Below are positions 1 to 6,900 of a stretch of 9,688 bases of DNA, one piece after another. The notes beneath the pieces are model-generated. The model worked only from the letters and a program-made list of their open reading frames with translations. It made no database searches and was not told the DNA's origin. Both the position numbers and the translations under genes were made by a program. The stretch comes from an uncultured Oscillospiraceae bacterium (GTDB lineage Bacteria; Bacillota; Clostridia; Oscillospirales; Acutalibacteraceae), in NCBI GenBank assembly GCA_900543305.1, contig UQQZ01000087.1, positions 1 to 9,688 on the forward strand, in the 5' to 3' direction. How positions within the stretch are numbered: position 1 is the stretch's first letter; every line of letters starts with the position of its first letter.

Positions 1-1
1 G

Positions 2-382
2 GTGGAGCAGCAGACCTTGGCGCTTCTAAATCGACTTATTCAGAACCCGGAAAGCATCGCCTCAGGCCAGACAGGAGTTGAAGAACCAGCAGAGGCCAGA
101 AAGCTACGGCAGGAGCTGGATGAGATACTCCGCACTCCTCCGGTGGACGAGAAACGGGCCGGAGAAGTTGCCTTCCAAATAGCGGGGTGCAGTCTGAATA
201 CCATCGGGGCGGAGGAATATGAAACGCTCCGGCTCCGGAGGTTCTACCGGAACCATCCGCTCATGGAGGAACTGGAGCAGGAGTTCCTGCGTGAGAGTGT
301 CCGACAGATTACATACAGAGGAAAAGGTATACAGGTCCGGCTGAAAAACGGCCAGATCATAGAAGGAGGCCAACTGCCATGA
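2..382 (+). CDS. C-terminal part of a serine-recombinase-associated protein (5' partial)
   Basis: The frame is open to the left edge, so this is probably the end of a longer gene, although a GTG sits at positions 2-4. The visible 126 residues are Glu/Arg/Leu-rich and helical. They end in a short beta-type segment (ITYRGKGIQVRLKNGQIIEG) that matches in style the tail of the recombinase immediately downstream (KVTVLAKNKIKVTLRDGSEV). I infer that it is the C-terminal, DNA-binding or coiled-coil end of a large serine recombinase, or a short partner protein derived from one. Such genes commonly lie in tandem in clostridial integrative elements. No catalytic domain is visible in the window. Its stop overlaps the next start (ATGA at 379-382), which implies translational coupling. 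Confidence 0.6.
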   Translation: MEQQTLALLNRLIQNPESIASGQTGVEEPAEARKLRQELDEILRTPPVDEKRAGEVAFQIAGCSLNTIGAEEYETLRLRRFYRNHPLMEELEQEFLRESVRQITYRGKGIQVRLKNGQIIEGGQLP

Positions 383-2028
383 CAGAAACCGCGCCGAAAG
401 TCATCGTGATTCCGGCCAAGAAGGAAACGCCGCAGGAACAGGCGCAAAAGAGGCATCTGCGGGTAGCTGCCTACTGCCGTGTATCCACCAACAGCAAGGA
501 GCAACTCACCAGCTATGAAAACCAGCTTGCCTACTACACCGAGAAGATCATGAAAAATCCTGACTGGACCATGGTAAAGGTGTTTGCGGATGAGGGCAAA
601 ACCGGCACCTCCACCTGCAAGCGAAAAGAATTCCTCCAGATGATCCGGATGTGCCGTCAGGGAAAGATCGACATGATTCTGGCCAAAGCGGTTTCCCGGT
701 TCGCAAGGAATACGGCGGACACGATCAACTACACCAGAGAGCTTCGGAGCCTTGGCATTCCAGTTATTTTCGAGGAGCAGAATATCAACTCCATCTACCC
801 GGAGAGCGAGTTCCTTATTGCGATTCACGGAGCCTTCGCGCAATCTGAAAGCGAGAATATCAGCGCAAATGTCCGCTGGGGAAAACGCCGCTCCATGAAA
901 GCCGGGCATGTCACGATGCAGTATAAGTGGATGCTGGGGTTTGAGAAGGGCCCGGACGGAAAACCGATAATCAACGAGGAAGAGGCAGAAACCGTCCGCT
1001 TTATCTACCAGCGGTACTTGGCTGGCGATACCCTGCGGGCCATCAAGAGCAAGCTGGAGGCACAAGGGGCCTTGAACGCGGCGGGGAAACAGGAATGGAC
1101 CATTAAGAACCTGCTGAGCATTCTGAGTAACGAGAAATACTGTGGTGACGCACTACTCCAGAAGACTTTCATTCAGGACTGTATCAGCAAAAAGGTGATC
1201 CAGAACAACGGTCAACTTCCCAAGTATCTGATTCAGGACCACCATGAGGGGATCGTCAGTCGGGATGTCTTCTACGCCGTGCAGCTGGAGATCGCTCGAC
1301 GCAGGGCACAGACAGGTGGTACCAGCAAGAGTGCGCCCACCGGACGGAGCAAGTACAGCGGGAAGTACATCCTGACAAATCTCATGTTCTGCGGACACTG
1401 CGGGACAGGCTATCGCCGGTGCGTCTGGAACAAGGGCGGAGTGAAACGGGCTGTGTGGCGGTGCGGAAGCCGCCTGGACTACGGGGCGAAATACTGCAAG
1501 CACTCCGAGACGCTGGAAGAAGCGCCTCTCCAGCAGGCGATCCTGAACGCTATCAACAGCGTAATGGACAACAGGGACTCCCTGGAAGCGCAGCTGATGG
1601 GAGCTATGGAGCAAGAGCTTGCGCCTATCCCTGGTGAGACCATGAGCCTCGCGGACATTGACCGAACCCTGGAGGAACTGGAAAAGCAGTTCAACAGCCT
1701 GCTGGCTGAGGCATCCGCCGCAGGCGGCACAGAGGACTATGCGGAACGGTTCCGCATGATCTCAAACACAATGGCAGACCTCAAGGAACACAAGGTGCGG
1801 ATTAAGCAAGTCTATCTGGAAAATGAACTAGTGAACCAGAGGCTGAAAGCAGCCTCTGCGGCCATGAGTGCCTACTCGGCGGAGCTGACGGAGTGGGACC
1901 AGAGCGTGGTCTACCAACTGGTGGAGAAAGTGACTGTCCTCGCCAAAAACAAAATCAAGGTCACTCTCCGGGACGGGAGCGAGGTAGAGCAGGAGATCGA
2001 ACAAGTGGATTGGAGGAAAGCATCGTGA
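379..2028 (+). CDS. Large serine recombinase, full length with zinc ribbon
   Basis: At 549 aa it has the usual length of a large serine recombinase, an enzyme that integrates and excises mobile elements through a covalent phosphoserine intermediate. The resolvase-type catalytic domain spans about residues 27-170. Its nucleophile is Ser36 in YCRVST, and the conserved arginine block is at SRFARNTADT (106-115). A recombinase domain follows (about 185-310, with the family motif SNEKYCGDALLQKTF). Next is a zinc ribbon with Cys338, Cys341, Cys362 and Cys373, then a Glu/Lys/Leu coiled coil (about 425-490) and a short beta-rich tail. The ATG is preceded by AGGAGG at 364-369 and overlaps the upstream stop. 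All key residues are present, so it is probably active. Its att sites are not identified. It could mobilise the element that holds regions 1-3. Confidence 0.93.
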   Translation: MTETAPKVIVIPAKKETPQEQAQKRHLRVAAYCRVSTNSKEQLTSYENQLAYYTEKIMKNPDWTMVKVFADEGKTGTSTCKRKEFLQMIRMCRQGKIDMILAKAVSRFARNTADTINYTRELRSLGIPVIFEEQNINSIYPESEFLIAIHGAFAQSESENISANVRWGKRRSMKAGHVTMQYKWMLGFEKGPDGKPIINEEEAETVRFIYQRYLAGDTLRAIKSKLEAQGALNAAGKQEWTIKNLLSILSNEKYCGDALLQKTFIQDCISKKVIQNNGQLPKYLIQDHHEGIVSRDVFYAVQLEIARRRAQTGGTSKSAPTGRSKYSGKYILTNLMFCGHCGTGYRRCVWNKGGVKRAVWRCGSRLDYGAKYCKHSETLEEAPLQQAILNAINSVMDNRDSLEAQLMGAMEQELAPIPGETMSLADIDRTLEELEKQFNSLLAEASAAGGTEDYAERFRMISNTMADLKEHKVRIKQVYLENELVNQRLKAASAAMSAYSAELTEWDQSVVYQLVEKVTVLAKNKIKVTLRDGSEVEQEIEQVDWRKAS

Positions 2029-2771
2029 GCGTCTATATCACTGGTGATACACACGGCGGATTCCAGCGGTTCGGAATGAAATACTTCCCGGAGCAGAAAG
2101 AAATGAGCCGTGAGGACTGCGTAATCATCACAGGCGATTTTGGAGGACTCTGGGGTGGAACGCCCGCGGAGAAATATTGGCTGGACTGGCTGGAGGATAA
2201 GCCTTTTACGACTGCCTTTCTGGATGGAAACCATGAGAACTTCACCATGCTGAACGCATTGCCGGAAAGGCGGTGGCACGGGGGCAGGGTCCATGAGGCA
2301 CGGCCCCACGTCCTGCACCTCATGCGCGGACAGGTCTTTGACATCGAAGAATATACATTCTTCACCATGGGCGGAGCGTCCTCCCATGACATTCAGGACG
2401 GCGTTCTGGACCCGGAAGAAGTGGACTTCGAGGAGCGGTACTGGCGGATGCGGCGGGCGAGAGCAATGTTCCGGGTCAAGGGAGTATCCTGGTGGCCGGA
2501 GGAACTACCCTCCGATGAGGAGTACAAGGAGGCCGAGAAAAACCTGGACGCACATGGCTGGGCCGTGGACTACATCCTGACACACTGTGCGCCCACAAGC
2601 ATTACACAGAAGATTTTCCCCGATGCGCAGGCAGACCAGCTGACAGATTTTCTGGAAGAGATCAAAAACAGGGCCAAGTACCATTACTGGCTGTTCGGCC
2701 ACCTGCACGACAACCGGGCAATCGACAAAAAGCATGTCCTGCTTTGGGAGCAGGTTGTACAGGTGATATAA
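2025..2771 (+). CDS. Calcineurin-like metallophosphoesterase
   Basis: The product is a 248-aa cytoplasmic metallophosphoesterase. The dimetal motifs occur in order: GDTHG (Asp8, His10), GDFGG (Asp38), GNHE (Asn69, His70), THCAP (His187) and GHLH (His226, His228). Together they make a complete active site for phosphomonoester or diester hydrolysis. The substrate cannot be told from sequence. The frame is open further upstream, but homology begins at VSVYITGDTHG. I therefore start at GTG 2025, which overlaps the recombinase stop (GTGA) and has GGAGGA at 2012-2017. Coupling to a recombinase gene suggests it travels with the element. A hairpin terminator begins 6 bases after the stop. Confidence 0.9.
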   Translation: MSVYITGDTHGGFQRFGMKYFPEQKEMSREDCVIITGDFGGLWGGTPAEKYWLDWLEDKPFTTAFLDGNHENFTMLNALPERRWHGGRVHEARPHVLHLMRGQVFDIEEYTFFTMGGASSHDIQDGVLDPEEVDFEERYWRMRRARAMFRVKGVSWWPEELPSDEEYKEAEKNLDAHGWAVDYILTHCAPTSITQKIFPDAQADQLTDFLEEIKNRAKYHYWLFGHLHDNRAIDKKHVLLWEQVVQVI

Positions 2772-2833
2772 TAGGCAGAAGCCGTAAAGGAAAGCGCGGA
2801 GCTTCCTCCGCGTTTTCCTTTGCGGCTTCCTTT
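2757..2833 (+). repeat. 77-bp direct repeat, copy 1 (contains the terminator hairpin)
   Basis: This aligns without gaps to 3733-3809 with 7 differences in 77 positions. It starts inside the last codons of the metallophosphoesterase and covers its TAA stop and the whole hairpin. Similarity fades after about 2833. Confidence 0.85.
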
Positions 2834-2835
2834 TT
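2778..2835 (+). terminator. Rho-independent terminator after the metallophosphoesterase
   Basis: A 24-bp stem pairs 2778-2801 with 2806-2829 without mismatch, counting two G-U pairs, around a CTTC loop (2802-2805). A T run follows at 2831-2835. The stem is unusually long, and a near-identical copy lies 976 bases downstream. Confidence 0.85.
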
Positions 2836-2897
2836 GAGAAACCTGTTAGAGAAGATGGATGGCAAGAATGGATGAGGCTGTCAAATTTAAATGTGGA

Positions 2898-2926
2898 TTG
2901 ATGTTCTGGGATGTAGGGGGTACAAT
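2898..2926 (+). promoter_or_regulatory. Candidate sigma-A promoter for the DUF4241 gene
   Basis: TTGATG (2898-2903) and TACAAT (2921-2926) are separated by 17 bases and lie about 75 bases before the DUF4241 start. They are just downstream of the preceding terminator, so the gene appears to be its own transcription unit. Confidence 0.55.
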
Positions 2927-3001
2927 AGTGATGAAGTAGTCACGGTGGAAGGACTATGATGCCGCTTGAAAACTCACTGAATTCTAGAGGATGATTATAT
3001 T

Positions 3002-3640
3002 ATGGATGCACAGAACAATCTAAAGACCATACATATGGCAGATGGTGCCAGCTTGCAGAACCGATACGGCAAGTCTGTTATCCAGAGCCACGATATTGGC
3101 CTCATCAATCTGCCGACAGGCGAGATTGTGATGGCAGACCCAACATTGCGGTTCGAAATCGTCGACTTCAAACGAAAGGCGTTCCAGCAAAAGGTCCACC
3201 CTGGTATGTATCCAGTGTTCGCATATACCGCCCATTCTGATAGGGACTGCGTACTTGCGTTTGCGGAGATATGTTTTACAGATCAGCCTCCAGTGACTTT
3301 CACAGCGGCGAAAACGTTATGGGATGCTGAGCAATCCCATCGCAGGAACTGCGGCTATGTAGTAAGCGAGTCAACAACGGGATTTATGGATGGCCTGTAT
3401 TTCAAAGAAGCCTGTATGAAATCTGAGTTCTCCAATTTGGATCATGAAATGACCTTGGATGAGATTCTGGAGGAGAACCAGGAACGCTGGGGAATTCGCT
3501 GTGCAGCTGGCATCTCTCCGGATGGCAGTTACTCAGCGGCCCTTTTTACCGTTCCAAGCGGTGTCTATTATTGGTACTGGGGCAAGGATCAGAAGGGCAA
3601 AATCTGCTGTCTGGTGGCTGATTTTTTTACATACCTTTGA
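3002..3640 (+). CDS. DUF4241 domain protein
   Basis: The 212-aa product matches the DUF4241 pattern as I know it. It shows a segment LPTGEIVMADP (37-47), then HPGMYPVFAYTAH (66-78), VLAFAEICFTDQPPV (84-98), a GYVVSESTTGFMD block (118-130) in the place of the usual glycine-rich GTGxFxD motif, and a C-terminal YYWYWGKDQKGKICCLVADF (189-208). There is no signal peptide or membrane segment. The biochemical role of DUF4241 is not established, and I do not assign one. The ribosome site AGAGGA is at 2986-2991, 10 bases before the ATG. The gene has its own promoter candidate and lies between two 77-bp direct repeats, so it may be a late insertion. Confidence 0.8.
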   Translation: MDAQNNLKTIHMADGASLQNRYGKSVIQSHDIGLINLPTGEIVMADPTLRFEIVDFKRKAFQQKVHPGMYPVFAYTAHSDRDCVLAFAEICFTDQPPVTFTAAKTLWDAEQSHRRNCGYVVSESTTGFMDGLYFKEACMKSEFSNLDHEMTLDEILEENQERWGIRCAAGISPDGSYSAALFTVPSGVYYWYWGKDQKGKICCLVADFFTYL

Positions 3641-3840
3641 CTTGCTTCGACATTGTATTGATGAAAGAAGAGTATATCCGATAGGAGGCTTGGCTGCCAG
3701 AAGGTGCAGTATTCCTCCGCTGAAACCCAATCGTACAAGTTATATAATTGGTAGAAGCCGTAAAGAAAAGCGCGGAGCTCCCTCCGCGTTTTCCTTTGCG
3801 GCTTTCTTTACCAAGGCGGATACGCCGGAAAGGAGCGGAC
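3641..3840. other. Non-coding spacer with remnant of the metallophosphoesterase 3' end
   Basis: No gene is supported here. Positions 3730-3744 read ATC GTA CAA GTT ATA TAA, matching the last metallophosphoesterase codons (VVQVI and stop). In that frame a stop lies three codons upstream (TGA AAC CCA ATC), so only a short remnant survives. The second hairpin and the leader of the next gene follow. Confidence 0.6.
3733..3809 (+). repeat. 77-bp direct repeat, copy 2 (degenerate hairpin)
   Basis: This is the counterpart of 2757-2833. The stem (3754-3777 with 3782-3805) has one A-C mismatch and a G-U closing pair. The T run is broken (CTTTACC), so it should terminate less efficiently. It sits in the leader of the DUF1016-N gene. 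Confidence 0.8.
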
Positions 3841-4812
3841 ATGAACATTCGGAAATCAAACGATTATTCTTCTCTGTATTCGGACTTGGATGTCCTGATG
3901 GGCTCCGATCTGGCAGAGATGGAGCTGTACAGTGAGATCGGCAGAGCCGTATGCGCCAGGACAGAGAAGGGTGCGGCAGTCATGGCCGCTGAATACATCC
4001 AATCGAGGTACCCGGAGCGGAGGGGCTTTTCACCCCGTAATCTGCGCCGTATGCGGTCCTTTTATCTGGCCTATGGGAACACACCGGATCGGCTTGAAAA
4101 GGCGCTGAAGCTGGCGTGGACGCAGAATGTGACGATCCTGGAGGGCTGCAAGACAGCGGAGGAACGTGTATGGTACATCAACGCCACGCTGGAGCATGGC
4201 TGGGGTAAGTCGGAGATAATGGCTCAAATACAGGATAGCGTGTGGATGACGCGGGGACTCGACGAACCGGAAGATATCTGCTATACTGAAGAAAAAGAAG
4301 AATTAGTGGAGTGCGGGCAAAGTGAAAAAGATACTTTTTATTTGTCACGGCAATATTTGTCGGAGCCCAATGGCCGAGTATGTCATGAAAGACCTTGTGA
4401 AAAAAGCAGGATTGGAGCGAGAGTTCCAGATCGCCTCCGCAGCAACCAGCCGGGAGGAGCTTGGGAATCCAGTCTACCCGCCGGCCAGAAAAAAGCTGGC
4501 GGAGCATGGGATTGGCTGTTCCGGCCATGCGGCCCGGCAGCTCGTGAACGGCGACTACGAGGAGTACGACCTGTTGATCGGGATGGATCGGGCAAACCTC
4601 CGGAATATGTACCGTATCTGCGGAGGAGACTTTGCTGGGAAAATGCACCTTCTGATGGAGTACGCCGACCGACCGAATCAGGAGGTGGCCGATCCATGGT
4701 ACACCGACAACTTCGAAGCCACTTGGCGGGATGTGCTGGAGGGCTGTCGGGGACTGCTGGATCAAATCATTGCACAAGGATGGTGAGTACATGGCACCCA
4801 AAAAGTCCATGA
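3841..4812 (+). CDS. DUF1016 N-terminal (YhcG-like) protein with out-of-frame tail
   Basis: Residues 28-130 match the DUF1016 N-terminal domain: ELYSEIGRAVC, AAEYIQSRYPERRGFSPRNL, RRMRSFYLAYG, LAWTQNVTIL and EHGWGKSEIMAQI. In full-length YhcG-type proteins this helical domain precedes a PD-(D/E)XK nuclease domain. No such nuclease domain is seen here. The ATG at 3841 has AGGAG at 3831-3835. After about residue 160 the frame enters the LMW-PTP gene (GTG at 4322) and becomes Arg/Pro/Gly-rich sequence unlike any domain. It stops at 4812, for 323 codons in all. I think the true protein is about 160-190 aa and lost its stop or was shifted at a junction near 4290-4320. A genuine 490-base overlap is less likely. 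The domain is confident; the end is not. Confidence 0.65.
   Translation: MNIRKSNDYSSLYSDLDVLMGSDLAEMELYSEIGRAVCARTEKGAAVMAAEYIQSRYPERRGFSPRNLRRMRSFYLAYGNTPDRLEKALKLAWTQNVTILEGCKTAEERVWYINATLEHGWGKSEIMAQIQDSVWMTRGLDEPEDICYTEEKEELVECGQSEKDTFYLSRQYLSEPNGRVCHERPCEKSRIGARVPDRLRSNQPGGAWESSLPAGQKKAGGAWDWLFRPCGPAARERRLRGVRPVDRDGSGKPPEYVPYLRRRLCWENAPSDGVRRPTESGGGRSMVHRQLRSHLAGCAGGLSGTAGSNHCTRMVSTWHPKSP
4322..4786 (+). CDS. Low-molecular-weight protein tyrosine phosphatase
   Basis: The 154-aa product is of standard family length. The phosphate-binding loop CHGNICRS is at residues 8-15 (nucleophile Cys8, Arg14), and the general-acid motif DPWY is at 124-127 (Asp124). This gives a complete cysteine phosphatase that should act on phosphotyrosine or related phospho-residues in the cytoplasm. 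The start is GTG 4322, with GTGGAG at 4306-4311; an in-frame TAG at 4304-4306 rules out an upstream start. It overlaps the end of the DUF1016-N frame and is followed 4 bases later by the KilA-N gene, so these genes look co-transcribed. Its in vivo substrate is unknown. Confidence 0.92.
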   Translation: MKKILFICHGNICRSPMAEYVMKDLVKKAGLEREFQIASAATSREELGNPVYPPARKKLAEHGIGCSGHAARQLVNGDYEEYDLLIGMDRANLRNMYRICGGDFAGKMHLLMEYADRPNQEVADPWYTDNFEATWRDVLEGCRGLLDQIIAQGW

Positions 4813-5669
4813 AAGATCACATTCACGCCAAAGGAACAGATATTGCCGTCGTATCCAGCGGCGATGAGAACGACTACATCTCCCTGACAGATATTGCGCG
4901 CTATAAGAGCGATTCTCCAGATGATGTGATCAAAAATTGGATGCGAAACCGGGACACAATTGAATTCCTGGGGCTATGGGAGCAGCTCAACAATCCGGAA
5001 TTCAAACCCGTCGAATTCGACGGGTTTAGAACACAGGCTGGCTCAAACGCTTTTACCATGTCCCCAAAGAAGTGGATTGAGGGCACAGGCGCAATCGGTA
5101 TTATTTCCAAACCGGGACGCTATGGAGGAACCTTTGCGCAGAAAGATATTGCGTTTGAATTTGCCTCCTGGATCTCTGCGGAATTCAAGCTGTACATCAT
5201 CAAGGATTACCAACGGCTGAAGAACGATGAAAACAGCCGTCTTGCTCTGGGATGGAATCTGAATCGGATGCTTGCAAAAATCAACTACCGCATCCACACA
5301 GATGCCATCAAAGATATGCTGATTCCACCAGACGTATCGCCGATACGTCAGTGCACCACGTATGCCAGTGAAGCGGATGTGTTGAACGTTGCCTTGTTTG
5401 GCATTACAGCAAAGGAGTGGCGTCAAGCACATCCAGACTCTAAAGGCAATATTCGGGATGATGCAAGTCTCCAGCAGCTAATTGTTCTCGCCAATCTCGA
5501 AAGTATCAATGCGGAACTGATTCGACAGGGTGTCCCACAGGGGGAGAGACTGCTCCGTTTAAATGCAAGCGCGAAACAGATGATGCAATCTCTTGTGGGA
5601 GATCATCGTATCGACGAATTTAGGCAATACGAGGCGCTGCCTGAAAAATCTGATAGAGAAAAGACGTGA
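4791..5669 (+). CDS. KilA-N domain protein
   Basis: The 292-aa product has a KilA-N domain, a phage- and mobile-element-associated DNA-binding fold, at about residues 25-145. Recognisable segments are DYISLTDIARYKS, VIKNWMRNRDTIEFLGLWE, NPEFKPVEFDGF, SPKKWIEGTGAIGI and GGTFAQKDIAFEFASWIS, followed by FKLYIIKDYQRLK. The remaining 145 residues are mostly helical with no domain I recognise. The start ATG 4791 lies 4 bases after the LMW-PTP stop, with AAGGA at 4776-4780. The frame is open upstream, but that part overlaps the phosphatase. It probably acts as a DNA-binding regulator or phage-related factor; its target is not visible. A 24-bp perfect palindrome lies within the coding sequence at 5004-5027. 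Confidence 0.9.
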   Translation: MAPKKSMKDHIHAKGTDIAVVSSGDENDYISLTDIARYKSDSPDDVIKNWMRNRDTIEFLGLWEQLNNPEFKPVEFDGFRTQAGSNAFTMSPKKWIEGTGAIGIISKPGRYGGTFAQKDIAFEFASWISAEFKLYIIKDYQRLKNDENSRLALGWNLNRMLAKINYRIHTDAIKDMLIPPDVSPIRQCTTYASEADVLNVALFGITAKEWRQAHPDSKGNIRDDASLQQLIVLANLESINAELIRQGVPQGERLLRLNASAKQMMQSLVGDHRIDEFRQYEALPEKSDREKT

Positions 5670-5759
5670 CGATTAGCTGCCATAGGCCACAGCACATAGA
5701 ACAGTGACAGGTGGAGAGGCTGGACTCATTGCAGCACAAGCGATTTAGCCGGGAGTTCG

Positions 5760-5779
5760 GAATTGTTACCCCTTGCCAA
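5760..5779 (+). repeat. Left direct repeat, candidate attL core
   Basis: GAATTGTTACCCCTTGCCAA is identical to 9374-9393. The flanks differ on both sides (GGGAGTTCG before, GTTAAAAGC after), so identity is exactly 20 bases. It lies 90 bases after the KilA-N stop. Confidence 0.75.
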
Positions 5780-5782
5780 GTT

Positions 5783-5829
5783 AAAAGCTACATTTTAGTC
5801 TTGAGAGTAAGACTGAAATGTAGCTTTTT
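5783..5829 (+). terminator. Terminator-like hairpin at the left end of the element
   Basis: A 20-bp stem pairs 5783-5802 with 5809-5828, including one G-U pair, around the loop GAGAGT. The stem begins with AAAA and the hairpin ends with a T run (5825-5829), so it could terminate in both directions. It would stop read-through from the KilA-N operon into the recombinase gene. Confidence 0.8.
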
Positions 5830-5836
5830 CTATATT

Positions 5837-5880
5837 AAACCTCCATGATATACTGCTGGTCAGTGATATCATGGAGGTTT
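5837..5880 (+). promoter_or_regulatory. Inverted repeat covering the recombinase ribosome site, with -10 box inside
   Basis: Arms AAACCTCCATGATAT (5837-5851) and ATATCATGGAGGTTT (5866-5880) are perfect complements. ACTG/CAGT (5852-5855, 5861-5864) adds four more pairs, leaving one bulged G. The right arm contains GGAGG (5873-5877), the ribosome site of the recombinase ATG at 5885. A TATACT -10 candidate (5849-5854) would start RNA near 5861 and omit the left arm. The site could be a translational lock on read-through RNA, an operator, or both. Confidence 0.6.
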
Positions 5881-5884
5881 TGCT

Positions 5885-6820
5885 ATGTCTGGATATGTGA
5901 TCAAGATTCCACAAGAGAAAGAGAACCGTACTATTTGGAGTCGGCAATTAAGGGTCGCCGCTTATTGTCGGGTCAGCACTCCTTACGAAGAACAACAAAA
6001 AAGTTTGGAAAAGCAAATTAAGTACTTTACACAATACATCAAGAGAAATCCCTTTTGGAGGTTTGTCGCTGTGTATGCGGACAATGCCTCTGGGCTCCAC
6101 GCGAAGAATCGGCCCGGATACCAAAAGATGCTGAAAGACTGCCGGAAAGGTAAAATTGATTTGATCCTTGTTAAGTCGCTGAGCCGCTTTGGAAGAGATG
6201 CAAAAGAAACCATGACTACGATTAGGAGGTTGAAGCAAATGGGTATTGGAGTGTATATTGAACTGGGCGGGATCAATACACTAACATCTCCAGACAGTGT
6301 TGTTGATCTGTATGCTGCATTTGATCAAGCAGAGAGTCAGAACAAAAGCGACAATATCAAGTTCGGTTTGCGCCGACGGATGAAAAGCGGAAAGGCTATG
6401 TTGAACCATTCGCAATTCCTTGGTTACACGAAAGGACCAGACGGTGTATTGCGGGTGGTCCCGGAGGAGGCGGAGATCGTACGGAAGATATTTGATCTCT
6501 ATGTGCAGGGGAACGGTGTACGGAAGATCAAACGCTACCTGGAAGAACACGGGATCAAAACAGTGACAGGGAAAAGGGAGTGGAGCACCTCCACCATCGA
6601 TCGAATGTTGAGTAACGAGAAGTACATCGGGCAGGTGCTGATGCAGAAAAGCTATACACCGGATTTCCTGACCGGAAAGCAAGTCAAAAACGATGGGCAG
6701 TTGGATATGTACCTGGTAGACAATGCTCATGAAGCGATCATTGACCGGGAGACATTTGATCAGGTACAGGAAATGAAAGGACACATTAAGGATACAGTGC
6801 AAATCCAACAACTGCTTTAA
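5885..6820 (+). CDS. Serine recombinase lacking the zinc ribbon (candidate element integrase)
   Basis: The 311-aa product has a resolvase catalytic domain at about residues 22-165, with Ser31 in YCRVST and SRFGRD at 100-105. A recombinase domain follows at about 175-300, including SNEKYIGQVLMQKSYTPDF and the HEAIIDRETFDQVQE end motif. It is related to the 549-aa recombinase in this window but stops just after that motif. It lacks the zinc ribbon, coiled coil and beta tail, and is roughly 190-240 aa shorter than full large serine recombinases. No zinc-ribbon remnant lies in the A+T-rich DNA downstream. Either it belongs to a naturally short class or it was truncated when the cargo was acquired. 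The ATG has GGAGG 7 bases upstream. Its position next to the left repeat makes it the likely integrase of this unit. Confidence 0.85.
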   Translation: MSGYVIKIPQEKENRTIWSRQLRVAAYCRVSTPYEEQQKSLEKQIKYFTQYIKRNPFWRFVAVYADNASGLHAKNRPGYQKMLKDCRKGKIDLILVKSLSRFGRDAKETMTTIRRLKQMGIGVYIELGGINTLTSPDSVVDLYAAFDQAESQNKSDNIKFGLRRRMKSGKAMLNHSQFLGYTKGPDGVLRVVPEEAEIVRKIFDLYVQGNGVRKIKRYLEEHGIKTVTGKREWSTSTIDRMLSNEKYIGQVLMQKSYTPDFLTGKQVKNDGQLDMYLVDNAHEAIIDRETFDQVQEMKGHIKDTVQIQQLL

Positions 6821-6891
6821 TGGAAAATAATCTCAATGTATAAAATCTTATAAGGCTTCAAAATTCAAGGCTATCTTTTGGAGTAAGTATT

Positions 6892-6900
6892 TGGTATAAT
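6892..6900 (+). promoter_or_regulatory. Extended -10 promoter for the cargo genes
   Basis: TGGTATAAT is an extended -10 (TGn plus a consensus TATAAT) about 50 bases before the nuclease-like gene. No good -35 is seen at 17 bases, which is tolerable with an extended -10. It lies in the A+T-rich DNA between the recombinase and the cargo. Confidence 0.5.

Noticed and set aside
244..1065. Long minus-strand open frame (273 codons) across the start of the recombinase gene
   Set aside because: It overlaps a confident recombinase gene in full, has no ribosome site or recognisable domain, and is explained by codon bias on the other strand.
2757..3809. The 77-bp repeats as terminal repeats of an insertion sequence
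   Set aside because: They are direct rather than inverted, contain a gene end and terminator, and no transposase lies between them.
4178..4810. Minus-strand open frame (210 codons) opposite the phosphatase
   Set aside because: It covers the LMW-PTP gene, which has a complete active site. The antisense product has no family features.
5760..5779. The 20-mer as a tRNA 3' end, the usual tyrosine-integrase target
   Set aside because: No cloverleaf or CCA-type end can be drawn around either copy, and the linked enzyme is a serine recombinase.
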